Below, in pieces: positions 17,584-26,742 of a stretch of 34,655 nt of DNA. The notes beneath the pieces were generated by a model. The model saw nothing but the letters and a program-made list of their open reading frames with translations. It had not been told where the DNA came from and searched no databases. The first letter of the stretch is position 1. Each line of letters starts with the position of its first letter. The position numbers and the translations under genes were made by a program. Location of the stretch: positions 1 through 34,655 of the forward strand of contig JAITOS010000051.1 of NCBI GenBank assembly GCA_031289815.1. The letters run 5' to 3'. The DNA comes from Peptococcaceae bacterium (GTDB taxonomy: Bacteria > Bacillota > Desulfitobacteriia > Desulfitobacteriales > Desulfitobacteriaceae).

Positions 17584-18836
17584 AAAGGCGCGGCGTGATT
17601 ACCGGCATGGGATGCGTTTCACCGGTGGGCAATAGCATAGAAAAATTCTGGGATAATCTGAATCGGGGGAAATCGGGAATTGGCGCGGTGACGCGGTTTG
17701 ACGTCAGCGACTTGCCCACGAAGGTCGCCGGTGAGATCAAAGATTTTGATCCGGCGCTTTGGCTGGACAGGAAAGAAATCCGCCGGACGGACCGCTTTGA
17801 GCAGCTGGCGGTGGCGGCGGCCAAGATGGCGGTGGAGGACGCCGCTTTGGATCTGGAATCGCTGGATAAAGAACGCGTGGCGACGGTTCTTGGCTGCGGC
17901 GTCGGCGGGGTGACGACCTTTGAAGAACAAAAAGAAGTCTTGATGAATAAAGGCGCCAACCGGGTGAGTCCCTTCTTTATCACCAATCTGATCATTAACA
18001 TGGCGGCGGGCAACGTTTCGATTGCCTTGGGGCTGCAAGGGCCGAGCCTGACCATCGTTACCGCTTGCGCCTCGGCGACCAACGCCATCGGGGAGGCGCT
18101 GCGTCTCATTCAGCGCGGCGAGGCGGACGTCGTCCTGTGCGGCGGCGCCGAAGCGCCGATCACCCCCTTGGCCTTTGCCGGTTTTTGCGCTATCAAAGCG
18201 ATGTCAACGGAGAAAGACGATCTGGCGGCGGCGTGCCGACCCTTCGACGCCCGACGCAGCGGCTTTGTTATGTCGGAAGGGGCGGGCGTTCTCGTTTTGG
18301 AAGCGGAAGAACACGCGCAACGGCGCAACGCCAGGATCTACGCGGAATTGGTGGGATATGGCTGTACGTCGGACGCCTTCCATATTACGAATCCGGCGCC
18401 CGGCGGTCTGGGGGCGGCCAGGGCGATGAGCCTGGCCCTGAAAGACGCCGGTTTACAGGCCAAAGACGTTTCGTATATCAATGCCCACGGCACCGGCACG
18501 GAAGCGAATGACGCCTGCGAGACGAAAGCGATCAAAATGGTTTTTGCCGAAGACGCTTATCGGACGCCTGTCAGCTCCACGAAATCGATGACGGGGCATC
18601 TGATGGGGGCGGCGGGCGCGATTGAAGCGATTGTGTGCAGCTTGGCCATCCAGAACGGCCTTATTCCGCCGACGATCAACTATGGAGAAAAGGATCCGGT
18701 CTGTGATTTGGATTATGTAGCGAATATCTCCCGTCGGCAGGAGGTAAAGGTAGCCATGTCGAATTCATTAGGGTTTGGCGGGCATAATGCCACGATCATA
18801 CTGGCAAAATATGAACAAGAGGGCGGACAGTCGTGA
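17580..18836 (+). CDS. fabF: Beta-ketoacyl-ACP synthase II
   Basis: RRGVITGMGCVSPVGNS, TACASATNAIGEAL, NAHGTGTEANDACE, STKSMTGHLMGAAGA. GTG start overlapping upstream stop. Confidence 0.97.
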   Translation: MKRRGVITGMGCVSPVGNSIEKFWDNLNRGKSGIGAVTRFDVSDLPTKVAGEIKDFDPALWLDRKEIRRTDRFEQLAVAAAKMAVEDAALDLESLDKERVATVLGCGVGGVTTFEEQKEVLMNKGANRVSPFFITNLIINMAAGNVSIALGLQGPSLTIVTACASATNAIGEALRLIQRGEADVVLCGGAEAPITPLAFAGFCAIKAMSTEKDDLAAACRPFDARRSGFVMSEGAGVLVLEAEEHAQRRNARIYAELVGYGCTSDAFHITNPAPGGLGAARAMSLALKDAGLQAKDVSYINAHGTGTEANDACETKAIKMVFAEDAYRTPVSSTKSMTGHLMGAAGAIEAIVCSLAIQNGLIPPTINYGEKDPVCDLDYVANISRRQEVKVAMSNSLGFGGHNATIILAKYEQEGGQS

Positions 18837-19597
18837 GAAAAAAACGGGTTGAACGCTTGGGGAAATATATGAAATCGGGGCAGGAAATGAATATTCGTTT
18901 GCGAAAACCCGGCTATCAGCTGGCAAAACGGCTGGAATTGGGGAACGGTCCCAATCGCTTGCTGGCGATGGCCTTGACGCATCCTTCTTATATGTTTGAA
19001 CATCCGGAAAAAGGGCAGGAAAACAATCAGCGGCTGGAATTTCTGGGAGACGCTATCCTGGATTTTTTGGTGGCTGAATATTTGTATTTAACTTATCCCG
19101 GTCGTTTGGAAGGGGAATTGACCAAAATGCGGGCGGCGGTCGTCAATGAGATTACGCTGGCGAAGGTAGCCCGGAGTATTGAGCTGGGGGACGAGCTGCT
19201 GCTGGGACGGGGAGAGCAATTATCGGGCGGACGGGAGCGCCCCTCCATTTTGGCCGACGCCTGGGAAGCGGTCATCGGCGCGGTGTATCTCCAGTACGGC
19301 TTACAGGAAGCTCGGCGCGTGATTCTGGAACAATTGAAACCGTATATCGAGGAGATTGCCCAGGGAAATTACGGAGATTACAAAACCCAGCTTCAGGAAG
19401 ATATGCAGCGCCGGGGGATCGAAGTCCAATATCAGATTCTGGCGGAAGAGGGGCCGGATCATAATAAACGCTTTACCGCCGGAGTATTCTTGCAGGATCA
19501 TTTAAAGGAAAAAGGCGAAGGCCGGACGAAGAAGGAAGCGGAACAGAATGCGGCTCAGCGCGTGTTAGAAAACTGGGGGAGGGAGAAAGATGGGTAA
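18833..19597 (+). CDS. rnc: Ribonuclease III
   Basis: NQRLEFLGDAILDFLVAEYLY, ADAWEAVIGAVYLQYG, C-terminal dsRBD. Confidence 0.97.
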   Translation: MRKKRVERLGKYMKSGQEMNIRLRKPGYQLAKRLELGNGPNRLLAMALTHPSYMFEHPEKGQENNQRLEFLGDAILDFLVAEYLYLTYPGRLEGELTKMRAAVVNEITLAKVARSIELGDELLLGRGEQLSGGRERPSILADAWEAVIGAVYLQYGLQEARRVILEQLKPYIEEIAQGNYGDYKTQLQEDMQRRGIEVQYQILAEEGPDHNKRFTAGVFLQDHLKEKGEGRTKKEAEQNAAQRVLENWGREKDG

Positions 19598-22500
19598 AGA
19601 CCAGAACTCTCCCGTTTTTTTAAAATCGATTCATATTCAAGGATTTAAATCCTTTGCCGATAAAGTGAAATTTGAATTAGGCCAGGGCTTGTGCGTGATT
19701 GTCGGGCCGAACGGCAGCGGCAAAAGCAATATCGCGGACGCCATACGCTGGGTGGTGGGCGAGCAAAGCGCGAAATCCTTGCGCGGCGCCAAAATGGAAG
19801 ACGTCATCTTTGCCGGCAGCGCCGAACGCTCTCCCATCGGCATGGCGGAAGTGTCCTTGATCTTTGACAACGCTACCGGTATTTTTCCCTTGGAGTATGA
19901 AGAGATCAGCATCACGCGGCGCGTCTATCGTGACGGCGAGGGAGAATACTATCTCAACCGGGTTCCCTGCCGCCTGAAAGATATCCACGAGCTCTTTATG
20001 GACACGGGGGCCGGGAAGGAAGGGTTTTCCATCATCGGTCAGGGGCGCGTGGAAGAGATGCTCAGCGCCAAAGCGGAAGACCGCCGGCAATTGATTGAAG
20101 AAGCGGCGGGGATCACGAAGTATCGGGTGCGCAAAAAGGAAACCGTAAAGAAAATGGAGGATACGGACCGGAATTTACAGCGGTTGGCGGATATCCTGAC
20201 GGAGCTGGAAACGCAGCTGGAACCGCTGGCCCTTCAGGCGGAAACCGCCAGTCGCTGGCTGGAGCTGAACAGGGAGCAAAGACAGTTGGAAATCCAGGCG
20301 GTGGTGCAGGAATTGACCGTGGTTGATCAGCGTTTGACCTCCCTGCGCAGTCAGGCGGAAACCTTTGAAAGCGATTGGGCGCAAGGGGTATCGCTCTTAT
20401 CCGGTGAAGAAACGAACTGCGCGCAAATAAAACAGCGGCTGCTCCTGTTAGAAGAAAAGATTCAGCTGAAAAAAGAACAGGTTCATCAAGCGGAGCAGGA
20501 TTGCGCGGATCACTTGCATCAGATCACCCTGCGGGAAGAACGGATCCGTTATCGCCAAGAAGAGATCGCCCGTTTACAGAATGAAACGGCTGAAATAGAA
20601 AGCAAGCAGGGGGCCGCGGCAACCCGCATCCAGACCTGGAAGGAAAGATACGCGCTGATCCGGCAAACCTTGGCCGAAGAAAAAAACGAGCTGGAAACGC
20701 GGGAAAAAGAAATGCTTGCCGTCCAGGCCGAAAGAGACGATCCGGAAGAACAGGAGCGCTTGAAGGCCGGGGTGTTTAACGCCCTGGCGGAACAGACGGA
20801 CGCTTCCAACGCCTTGACGGGCTGGCGGCACCGTTTAGATTCTCTGGACAATCAAAGGGAACTGAATGAGAAAGAGCGCGCGGAAAAGGAACTGGCAGTC
20901 CGGCGGCTGAGTGACGCGCTGCAACAGGAGAACGCGCGTCTGGGAGACTTGGAAACGCAGAGACTGGAGCTGGAAAACGAGCGTCAACGCGGCCAGACCC
21001 GGTTGTTGGCGCTGGAACAGCAGGAACAAAAGACGGCGGCCTCTTTGGCGGCGTCTCAGCGGCGTCTGGAAGAGGTCAAGGCCAAGCGGAAAGCCTTGCA
21101 GGCATTGAATGATTCCCTGGAAGGATATCAGCGCGGCGTGCGGGAGGTCATCCAGGCGAAACGAAAAGGCGCGGCGGAGCTTAACGGTTTATGCGGCACG
21201 GCGGCTGAATTGATCCGGGTAAAACAAATCTATGAATTGGCGATCGAAACCGCAGTGGGCGGCGGCTTGCAAAATATCGTAGCTCAGGATGAGAGCGCGG
21301 CGAAAAAGGCTATCCGTTATCTGAAACAACATCAATTGGGCCGGGCGACTTTCCTGCCCTTGGATGTGATTCGGGCGGAACGGTTTCGTTATCCGGCGGA
21401 GCTGGAGAAGGTCGCGGGTTTTATTGGGCTGGCGGTGGATTTGGTTGACTTTGACGAAAAATATCGTCCGGCAATGGAATATCTTTTTGGCCGCATTCTG
21501 GTCGTGGAGGGGATGGATACGGCGACGGCAGTCGCTCAGCGGACGGGATACAGAGTGAGAGTGGTCACGCTGGAGGGAGATCAGGTCAATATCGGCGGTT
21601 CCTTAACCGGCGGCAGTTCCCAACAGCACAGAGGGCATCTATTGGGCCGAACCAGAGAAATCGAGGAATTGGCCGCAGAAATGAAACGTTTACAAGCGGA
21701 AGAGCTGCAACAGAGCGAACAGCTGGAGGCGCTGTCTAAACAAAAGCGAGAAAAGATTGTCCGGAAACAGGAAAACGAAATGGCCGATGTCCGGATTCGG
21801 GAACAGGAAGCCCAGGCAAAGGCCGCGATTGCCCAGTACGAAGGCCAAAGAAAACGCGGGCAAGAGGAAGCCGTCTTTCAACAACTGAAACAGCAGGAGC
21901 TGCAAGAAAATGAGCAGGAGCTGCGGCTGAACATAGAAAAAGCGATAGAAACCTTGCGCCAGCGCGAGGGCGGGGCGGCGGCGGCGCGCGAGGCGCTGGA
22001 AAAGAAGGAATTGGCCGTCAAAGCGGCGTCGGTGGTATTCGATGAGCTTTCGGAAAAATTGACGCGCTATAAGGTATCCGTAGCCAAGCTGGAACAAGAA
22101 CAAACCCAGACGTCCATGATGTTAGAACAAGAGAACCTTCAGGGACAGGAATTGGGGAGGGAAATAGCGGAGAAAAAAGAAGCCCTCCGGAGCGGCCAAC
22201 AAGCTCTCGCCGCTGATATGACGGAAGCGGAGTCCTGGCGAAACCGGCGTCTGAGCAAAGAAGCGGAAAAGTCGGGGCACCTGTTGGAGCTGGATCAACA
22301 CCGGAGCCAAAAGAATGAATGGGAGACGGAGCTGACGGAAGCGGATCTCCGCCTCAATGAGTTTCGCCGCGCCGTACAGGAGACGGAGCAGAAGAAGCAT
22401 CAGCATGAATTGAACCTGGTGCGCCTGGAAGCGGACTGGGACAACGGGCTGATCCGGCTGGCAGAGGAATTTGGGTTGCAATGGACGGAAACGGAGCCTT

Positions 22501-23189
22501 TCCGGAGCTCGCTGGCGCGGGCGGCCCTGACCGAAAAGGCGGCTCGGATTAAAAACGAGATTGAGGCGCTGGGGCCGGTGAATCAGGCGGCGATAGAAGA
22601 GTATCCGAAATTAGCGGAGCGCTATGAATTCCTGTGCGAACAGCGTCAGGATTTACTGGACGCCAGAGAGAAGCTGCAATCGCTCATCGGTGAGTTGGAT
22701 CAGCAGATGTGCGAAAGGTTTGCCGCCGGGTTCGCGGCGGTTAATGAGGCTTTTCAAAGCGTGTTCAGAGAGTTGTTTAACGGCGGACAGGCCGAACTGC
22801 GCTTGCTGCATCCGGAAGACCTGCTCTCTACCGGGGTGGAAATCATCGCCCAGCCGCCGGGGAAAAAGCTGCAATGGCTGTCGCTGCTATCGGGCGGCGA
22901 AAAGGCGCTCACGGCCATCGCTTTGATTTTTGCCTTACTGCGGGTGAAACCCAGCCCGTTTTGTATTTTGGATGAGATCGAGGCTTCCCTGGACGACGCC
23001 AACGTCCGCCGTTTTGCGACGTATCTGCAACAACTGTCCGGGGCTACGCAGTTTATTGTCATCTCCCATCGCAAGGGGACGATGGCGGAAGCGGACGTGC
23101 TGTACGGCGTCAGTATGGAGCAGTCGGGGACGTCAAGGCTGTTGACCGTTTCCATGGAGGGCGGATCTCAAGAGCGGTTGCTGCTTTAA
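19590..23189 (+). CDS. smc: Chromosome segregation protein SMC
   Basis: Walker A GPNGSGKSNIADAIRWV; long coiled coils; hinge GGGLQNIVAQDESAAKKAI; LSGGEKALTAIALIFAL...ILDEIEASLDDAN. Confidence 0.98.
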   Translation: MGKDQNSPVFLKSIHIQGFKSFADKVKFELGQGLCVIVGPNGSGKSNIADAIRWVVGEQSAKSLRGAKMEDVIFAGSAERSPIGMAEVSLIFDNATGIFPLEYEEISITRRVYRDGEGEYYLNRVPCRLKDIHELFMDTGAGKEGFSIIGQGRVEEMLSAKAEDRRQLIEEAAGITKYRVRKKETVKKMEDTDRNLQRLADILTELETQLEPLALQAETASRWLELNREQRQLEIQAVVQELTVVDQRLTSLRSQAETFESDWAQGVSLLSGEETNCAQIKQRLLLLEEKIQLKKEQVHQAEQDCADHLHQITLREERIRYRQEEIARLQNETAEIESKQGAAATRIQTWKERYALIRQTLAEEKNELETREKEMLAVQAERDDPEEQERLKAGVFNALAEQTDASNALTGWRHRLDSLDNQRELNEKERAEKELAVRRLSDALQQENARLGDLETQRLELENERQRGQTRLLALEQQEQKTAASLAASQRRLEEVKAKRKALQALNDSLEGYQRGVREVIQAKRKGAAELNGLCGTAAELIRVKQIYELAIETAVGGGLQNIVAQDESAAKKAIRYLKQHQLGRATFLPLDVIRAERFRYPAELEKVAGFIGLAVDLVDFDEKYRPAMEYLFGRILVVEGMDTATAVAQRTGYRVRVVTLEGDQVNIGGSLTGGSSQQHRGHLLGRTREIEELAAEMKRLQAEELQQSEQLEALSKQKREKIVRKQENEMADVRIREQEAQAKAAIAQYEGQRKRGQEEAVFQQLKQQELQENEQELRLNIEKAIETLRQREGGAAAAREALEKKELAVKAASVVFDELSEKLTRYKVSVAKLEQEQTQTSMMLEQENLQGQELGREIAEKKEALRSGQQALAADMTEAESWRNRRLSKEAEKSGHLLELDQHRSQKNEWETELTEADLRLNEFRRAVQETEQKKHQHELNLVRLEADWDNGLIRLAEEFGLQWTETEPFRSSLARAALTEKAARIKNEIEALGPVNQAAIEEYPKLAERYEFLCEQRQDLLDAREKLQSLIGELDQQMCERFAAGFAAVNEAFQSVFRELFNGGQAELRLLHPEDLLSTGVEIIAQPPGKKLQWLSLLSGGEKALTAIALIFALLRVKPSPFCILDEIEASLDDANVRRFATYLQQLSGATQFIVISHRKGTMAEADVLYGVSMEQSGTSRLLTVSMEGGSQERLLL

Positions 23190-23242
23190 TTTCCCTTATC
23201 AGGCGCAACTATGCTAAAATGACCTCAAAAGGAGGAACCAAA

Positions 23243-24181
23243 GTGGCGGGATTTTTTTCACAACTGAAGCAAGGATTAAGCAAGACCAGACAAAATTTTA
23301 TGGATAAAGTGAGCCAGGTATTGACCGGCAGAGAGAAGATCGACGAAGACTTATATGACGAATTGGAAGAACTGCTGATCCGCTCGGACATCGGCGTGAA
23401 GACGGCGACGGATTTGGTCGCCGGTTTGCGGCGGGAAGTGAAAGAGCGGAAGCTGACGCAGGCGGAAGAGCTTCGCGAAGTCTTGCGTGAGCTGATCGCC
23501 GGGATATTGGAAAAGGGCAATCCTCCTCCGTTGTCGGCGGCGGGAATGCAGGTGATCCTGACCGTCGGCGTGAATGGCGTTGGCAAGACGACGACGATTG
23601 GGAAATTAGCGCATTGGTTCACGCGCCGGGAACAGCGGGTCTTATTGGCGGCGGGCGATACTTTTCGGGCGGCGGCGATTGACCAGCTGGAGATTTGGGG
23701 ACAGCGTTCCGGGGTGGAAGTGATTAAACAAGCGGAAGGCGCGGATCCGGCGGCTGTGGTCTATGACGCGATGCAGGCGGCGAAGTCCCGCCAGGTGGAT
23801 GTGCTTTTAATCGATACGGCGGGCCGTTTACACAATAAAGTGAACCTGATGGAGGAATTGCGCAAGATAAAGAAAGTGATTGCCAGGGAGATTCCCGAAG
23901 CGCCGCACGAGGTCTTATTGGTTCTGGACGCGACGACCGGGCAGAATGCTTTGCAACAGGCGAAGCTCTTTCAAGAGGTTGCCGGCGTGACCGGTATTGT
24001 TCTGACGAAATTGGACGGAACGGCCAAGGGCGGCGTGGTGCTCGGTATTCAGGGAGAGACGGGGATTCCGGTGAAATGGATCGGGATTGGCGAAGGCGCG
24101 GACGATTTACGGCCTTTTGTGGCGGCTGATTTTGCGGCGGCTCTGTTTGACGGCAATGAAGGAGAGGAGGCGGAGGTCTGA
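23243..24181 (+). CDS. ftsY: Signal recognition particle receptor FtsY
   Basis: GVNGVGKTTTIGKLA, GDTFRAAAIDQLEIW, LIDTAGRLHNK, TKLDGTAKGG. GTG 23243 preferred (SD GGAGG). Confidence 0.97.
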   Translation: MAGFFSQLKQGLSKTRQNFMDKVSQVLTGREKIDEDLYDELEELLIRSDIGVKTATDLVAGLRREVKERKLTQAEELREVLRELIAGILEKGNPPPLSAAGMQVILTVGVNGVGKTTTIGKLAHWFTRREQRVLLAAGDTFRAAAIDQLEIWGQRSGVEVIKQAEGADPAAVVYDAMQAAKSRQVDVLLIDTAGRLHNKVNLMEELRKIKKVIAREIPEAPHEVLLVLDATTGQNALQQAKLFQEVAGVTGIVLTKLDGTAKGGVVLGIQGETGIPVKWIGIGEGADDLRPFVAADFAAALFDGNEGEEAEV

Positions 24182-24957
24182 GTACGGCGATTATAGGAGG
24201 AACCGGAGTCGAATATTTACCCTTGGAAGGGCAAAAAGAAGTGCTCGCCGATACGCCCTATGGGCAGGTGGAGGTTACGACGGGTAGCCTGGACGGGCAG
24301 GAGGTGATGTTCCTCAGCCGACATGGACGGCAGCATGTCCTGCCTCCCCACGCCGTTAATTATCGGGGCAATATTTGGGCGTTGCGGGCGCTGGGCGCGC
24401 GGAAAATCATAGCTACCGCCGCGGTAGGCTCGCTGTCCCCTTCGTTATTACCGGGGGATTTGGTTTTACCGGATCAGTTTTTGGATTTTACGAAAAAAAG
24501 AGAAGGAACTTTTTACCAAGGCGGAGAAGGAGTTCTGCATGTCGATATGACGGAACCGTATTGCCCGGAAATCCGGAACATCATTCTCCAATCAGCGAGC
24601 GAGCTTCAGCTGAAGGTACAGGCGCAAGGCGTGTATGTGTGTACGGAAGGCCCCCGTTTTGAAACGCCGGCGGAGATCAGGATGTTCCATCAATGGGGCG
24701 GCGATATGGTGGGGATGACCGGGGTGCCGGAGGTTGTACTGGCGAGAGAAGGGGGACTGTGCTATGCGTCGATCGCCCTGGTCACGAACATGGCGGCGGG
24801 GATTGCCGATCATCCTTTGAGCCATGCGGAAGTGGCGGCGATGACTAAATCCCTGGGCAAGACCTTAGCGGCGTTACTGGGGCGGACGCTGAAAAATTTA
24901 GGGATGGAAAGAAATTGTTCTTGTGCTCGGGCTGCGAAAGAAGCAGGAAAGTTTTAA
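24178..24957 (+). CDS. mtnP: MTA/purine nucleoside phosphorylase family (likely methylthioinosine/6-oxopurine type), CTG start
   Basis: MSTAIIGGTGVEYLPL..., SRHGRQHVLPPHAVNYRGNIWAL, TEGPRFETPAEIRMF, ALVTNMAAGIADHPLSH. No ATG/GTG/TTG precedes the essential GGTG motif in frame; only CTG 24178 does. Confidence 0.88.
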   Translation: MSTAIIGGTGVEYLPLEGQKEVLADTPYGQVEVTTGSLDGQEVMFLSRHGRQHVLPPHAVNYRGNIWALRALGARKIIATAAVGSLSPSLLPGDLVLPDQFLDFTKKREGTFYQGGEGVLHVDMTEPYCPEIRNIILQSASELQLKVQAQGVYVCTEGPRFETPAEIRMFHQWGGDMVGMTGVPEVVLAREGGLCYASIALVTNMAAGIADHPLSHAEVAAMTKSLGKTLAALLGRTLKNLGMERNCSCARAAKEAGKF

Positions 24958-24969
24958 GGAGGGTGAATC

Positions 24970-26007
24970 ATGAAGGCGATCCAATGGCTGGGAGATTCAT
25001 TGCGTATTCTGGATCAGACCAAGCTGCCGCTGGAAATCGTTTTCCGGACGGCCCGGACTTATGAGGACGTCGCCGCGGCAATTAAACAGATGGAGGTTCG
25101 GGGAGCGCCGCTCATTGGCGCGGTAGCCGCCTATGGTTATGTGCTGGGGGCCAGACAATATCAAGGAGAGCTCGATGCCTTTGAAGCCTACATGCGAGAA
25201 GTGCAGGAGACGTTGCTAAAAACGCGGCCGACAGCCGTCAACCTCTTTTGGGCTTTGCGCCGTATGGAAGATTGTTTGCGAGAAAATAAAAGCCTGGAAG
25301 CTCTGGAGCCTATCCAACAGAGGCTGGCCCAGGAAGCGGATAAGATCGCTGAGGAAGACGTTCGGGGCAACCGTTTGATCGGGGAATACGGGAACGAGAT
25401 CATTCCCCAAAACGCGCAGATTCTCACACATTGCAATACCGGAAGTCTGGCGACCGTAGAGTATGGTACGGCATTAGGGGTCATTCGCAAGGCGTATGCA
25501 TCCGGAAAACAGATCCATGTTTTTGCCGGTGAAACCAGGCCCTTTCTTCAGGGAGCGAGATTAACCGCGTGGGAATTGCAGCGGGACCAGATCCCGGTAA
25601 CCTTAATTGCGGACAGCATGGCTGGGTTTTTGATGCAGCAAAATAGAATTGATCTGGTGATCGTAGGCGCGGATCGGGTAGCGGCCAACGGCGATGTGGC
25701 CAATAAAATCGGAACCTATGCCCTCGCTGTCTTGGCGCAGGCCCACGGCGTTCCCTTTTATGTCGCCGCGCCGACCTCTACCATCGATTTAAAACTGCCC
25801 AGCGGGCAAGAAATTCCCATTGAAGAGCGTTCGGCCAAAGAAATTCTCGAAGTGTTCGGAGTTCCGGTGGCGCCGCCGGATATACCGGTGTACAACCCTG
25901 CCTTTGACGTGACGCCGGCCAAATATATTACCGGGATTATTACGGAAAAAGGGATCGTTTCCCCTCCCTACGCCGTCAATCTTTTAAAGGTGATGGTGCG
26001 CTCCTGA
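24970..26007 (+). CDS. mtnA: S-methyl-5-thioribose-1-phosphate isomerase
   Basis: MEVRGAPLIGAVAAYG, TRPTAVNLFWAL, THCNTGSLATV, GADRVAANGDVANKIGTYALAV. Confidence 0.96.
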   Translation: MKAIQWLGDSLRILDQTKLPLEIVFRTARTYEDVAAAIKQMEVRGAPLIGAVAAYGYVLGARQYQGELDAFEAYMREVQETLLKTRPTAVNLFWALRRMEDCLRENKSLEALEPIQQRLAQEADKIAEEDVRGNRLIGEYGNEIIPQNAQILTHCNTGSLATVEYGTALGVIRKAYASGKQIHVFAGETRPFLQGARLTAWELQRDQIPVTLIADSMAGFLMQQNRIDLVIVGADRVAANGDVANKIGTYALAVLAQAHGVPFYVAAPTSTIDLKLPSGQEIPIEERSAKEILEVFGVPVAPPDIPVYNPAFDVTPAKYITGIITEKGIVSPPYAVNLLKVMVRS

Positions 26008-26657
26008 TGCTGCGGGAAAGTATTTTAGCGGTGGGAAGGGAAATTGTTCACAGCGGTTTGGTGGTGGGAACATGGGGAAATGTCTCCGCCTGGGATCCGG
26101 AGAAACAAGGGTACTGGATTACGCCGTCCGGGATGGATTACGCTACTCTGGCAGAGGAAGACCTGGTGCTGCTGGACTTGGATCACCAGGTATTAGACGG
26201 GCGGCGGAAGCCGTCCACGGAACATCTGTTGCACCAGGAGATCTATCGCCAACGCGGGGATGTAAAAGGAATCGTACATATTCATTCCGCCTATGCCACC
26301 GCCCATGCCGTGGCCAGAACGCCCTTGCCTGGGATTATCGGGGACTTGATACAAAGCGCCGGCGCGCCGATCCTGGTCGCGGCCTACGAGAATCCGGGCA
26401 GTATCGAATTGGCGCTGGCGGCGGCGGCGGCCTTGGGAGAACGTAACGCGGTGCTTTTGGCGAACCACGGCCTGGTCGGCGTCGGCGCTACGGCGGAGGG
26501 CGCGCTTCAAGTATGTCAGGTCGTGGAAAGAAGCGCTCAAATCCATATCCTGTCCCAGTCGTTGGGCGGGCCGATTCTTTTAGATGAGGAACAAATTCAG
26601 ACGATCCGCCAGGGCTACAGGGAGCATTATGGACAGCGGCAGGAGCCATCCGCCTGA
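26007..26657 (+). CDS. Class II aldolase (fuculose-phosphate aldolase-like; candidate Ald2 for methylthioribulose-1-P)
   Basis: GLVVGTWGNVSAWDPEKQGYWITPSGMDYATL, STEHLLHQEIYRQRGDVKGIVHIHSAYATAHA, LLANHGLVGVG; start overlaps mtnA stop. Confidence 0.9.
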   Translation: MLRESILAVGREIVHSGLVVGTWGNVSAWDPEKQGYWITPSGMDYATLAEEDLVLLDLDHQVLDGRRKPSTEHLLHQEIYRQRGDVKGIVHIHSAYATAHAVARTPLPGIIGDLIQSAGAPILVAAYENPGSIELALAAAAALGERNAVLLANHGLVGVGATAEGALQVCQVVERSAQIHILSQSLGGPILLDEEQIQTIRQGYREHYGQRQEPSA

Positions 26658-26742
26658 AAGGACGGGCCGCGCCTGAAAATCCGAGTTCGCGTCCGGGGCT
26701 TGGGCGGGTCGGCAGGACGAAAAATTGGAGGGAGAACAGAGG

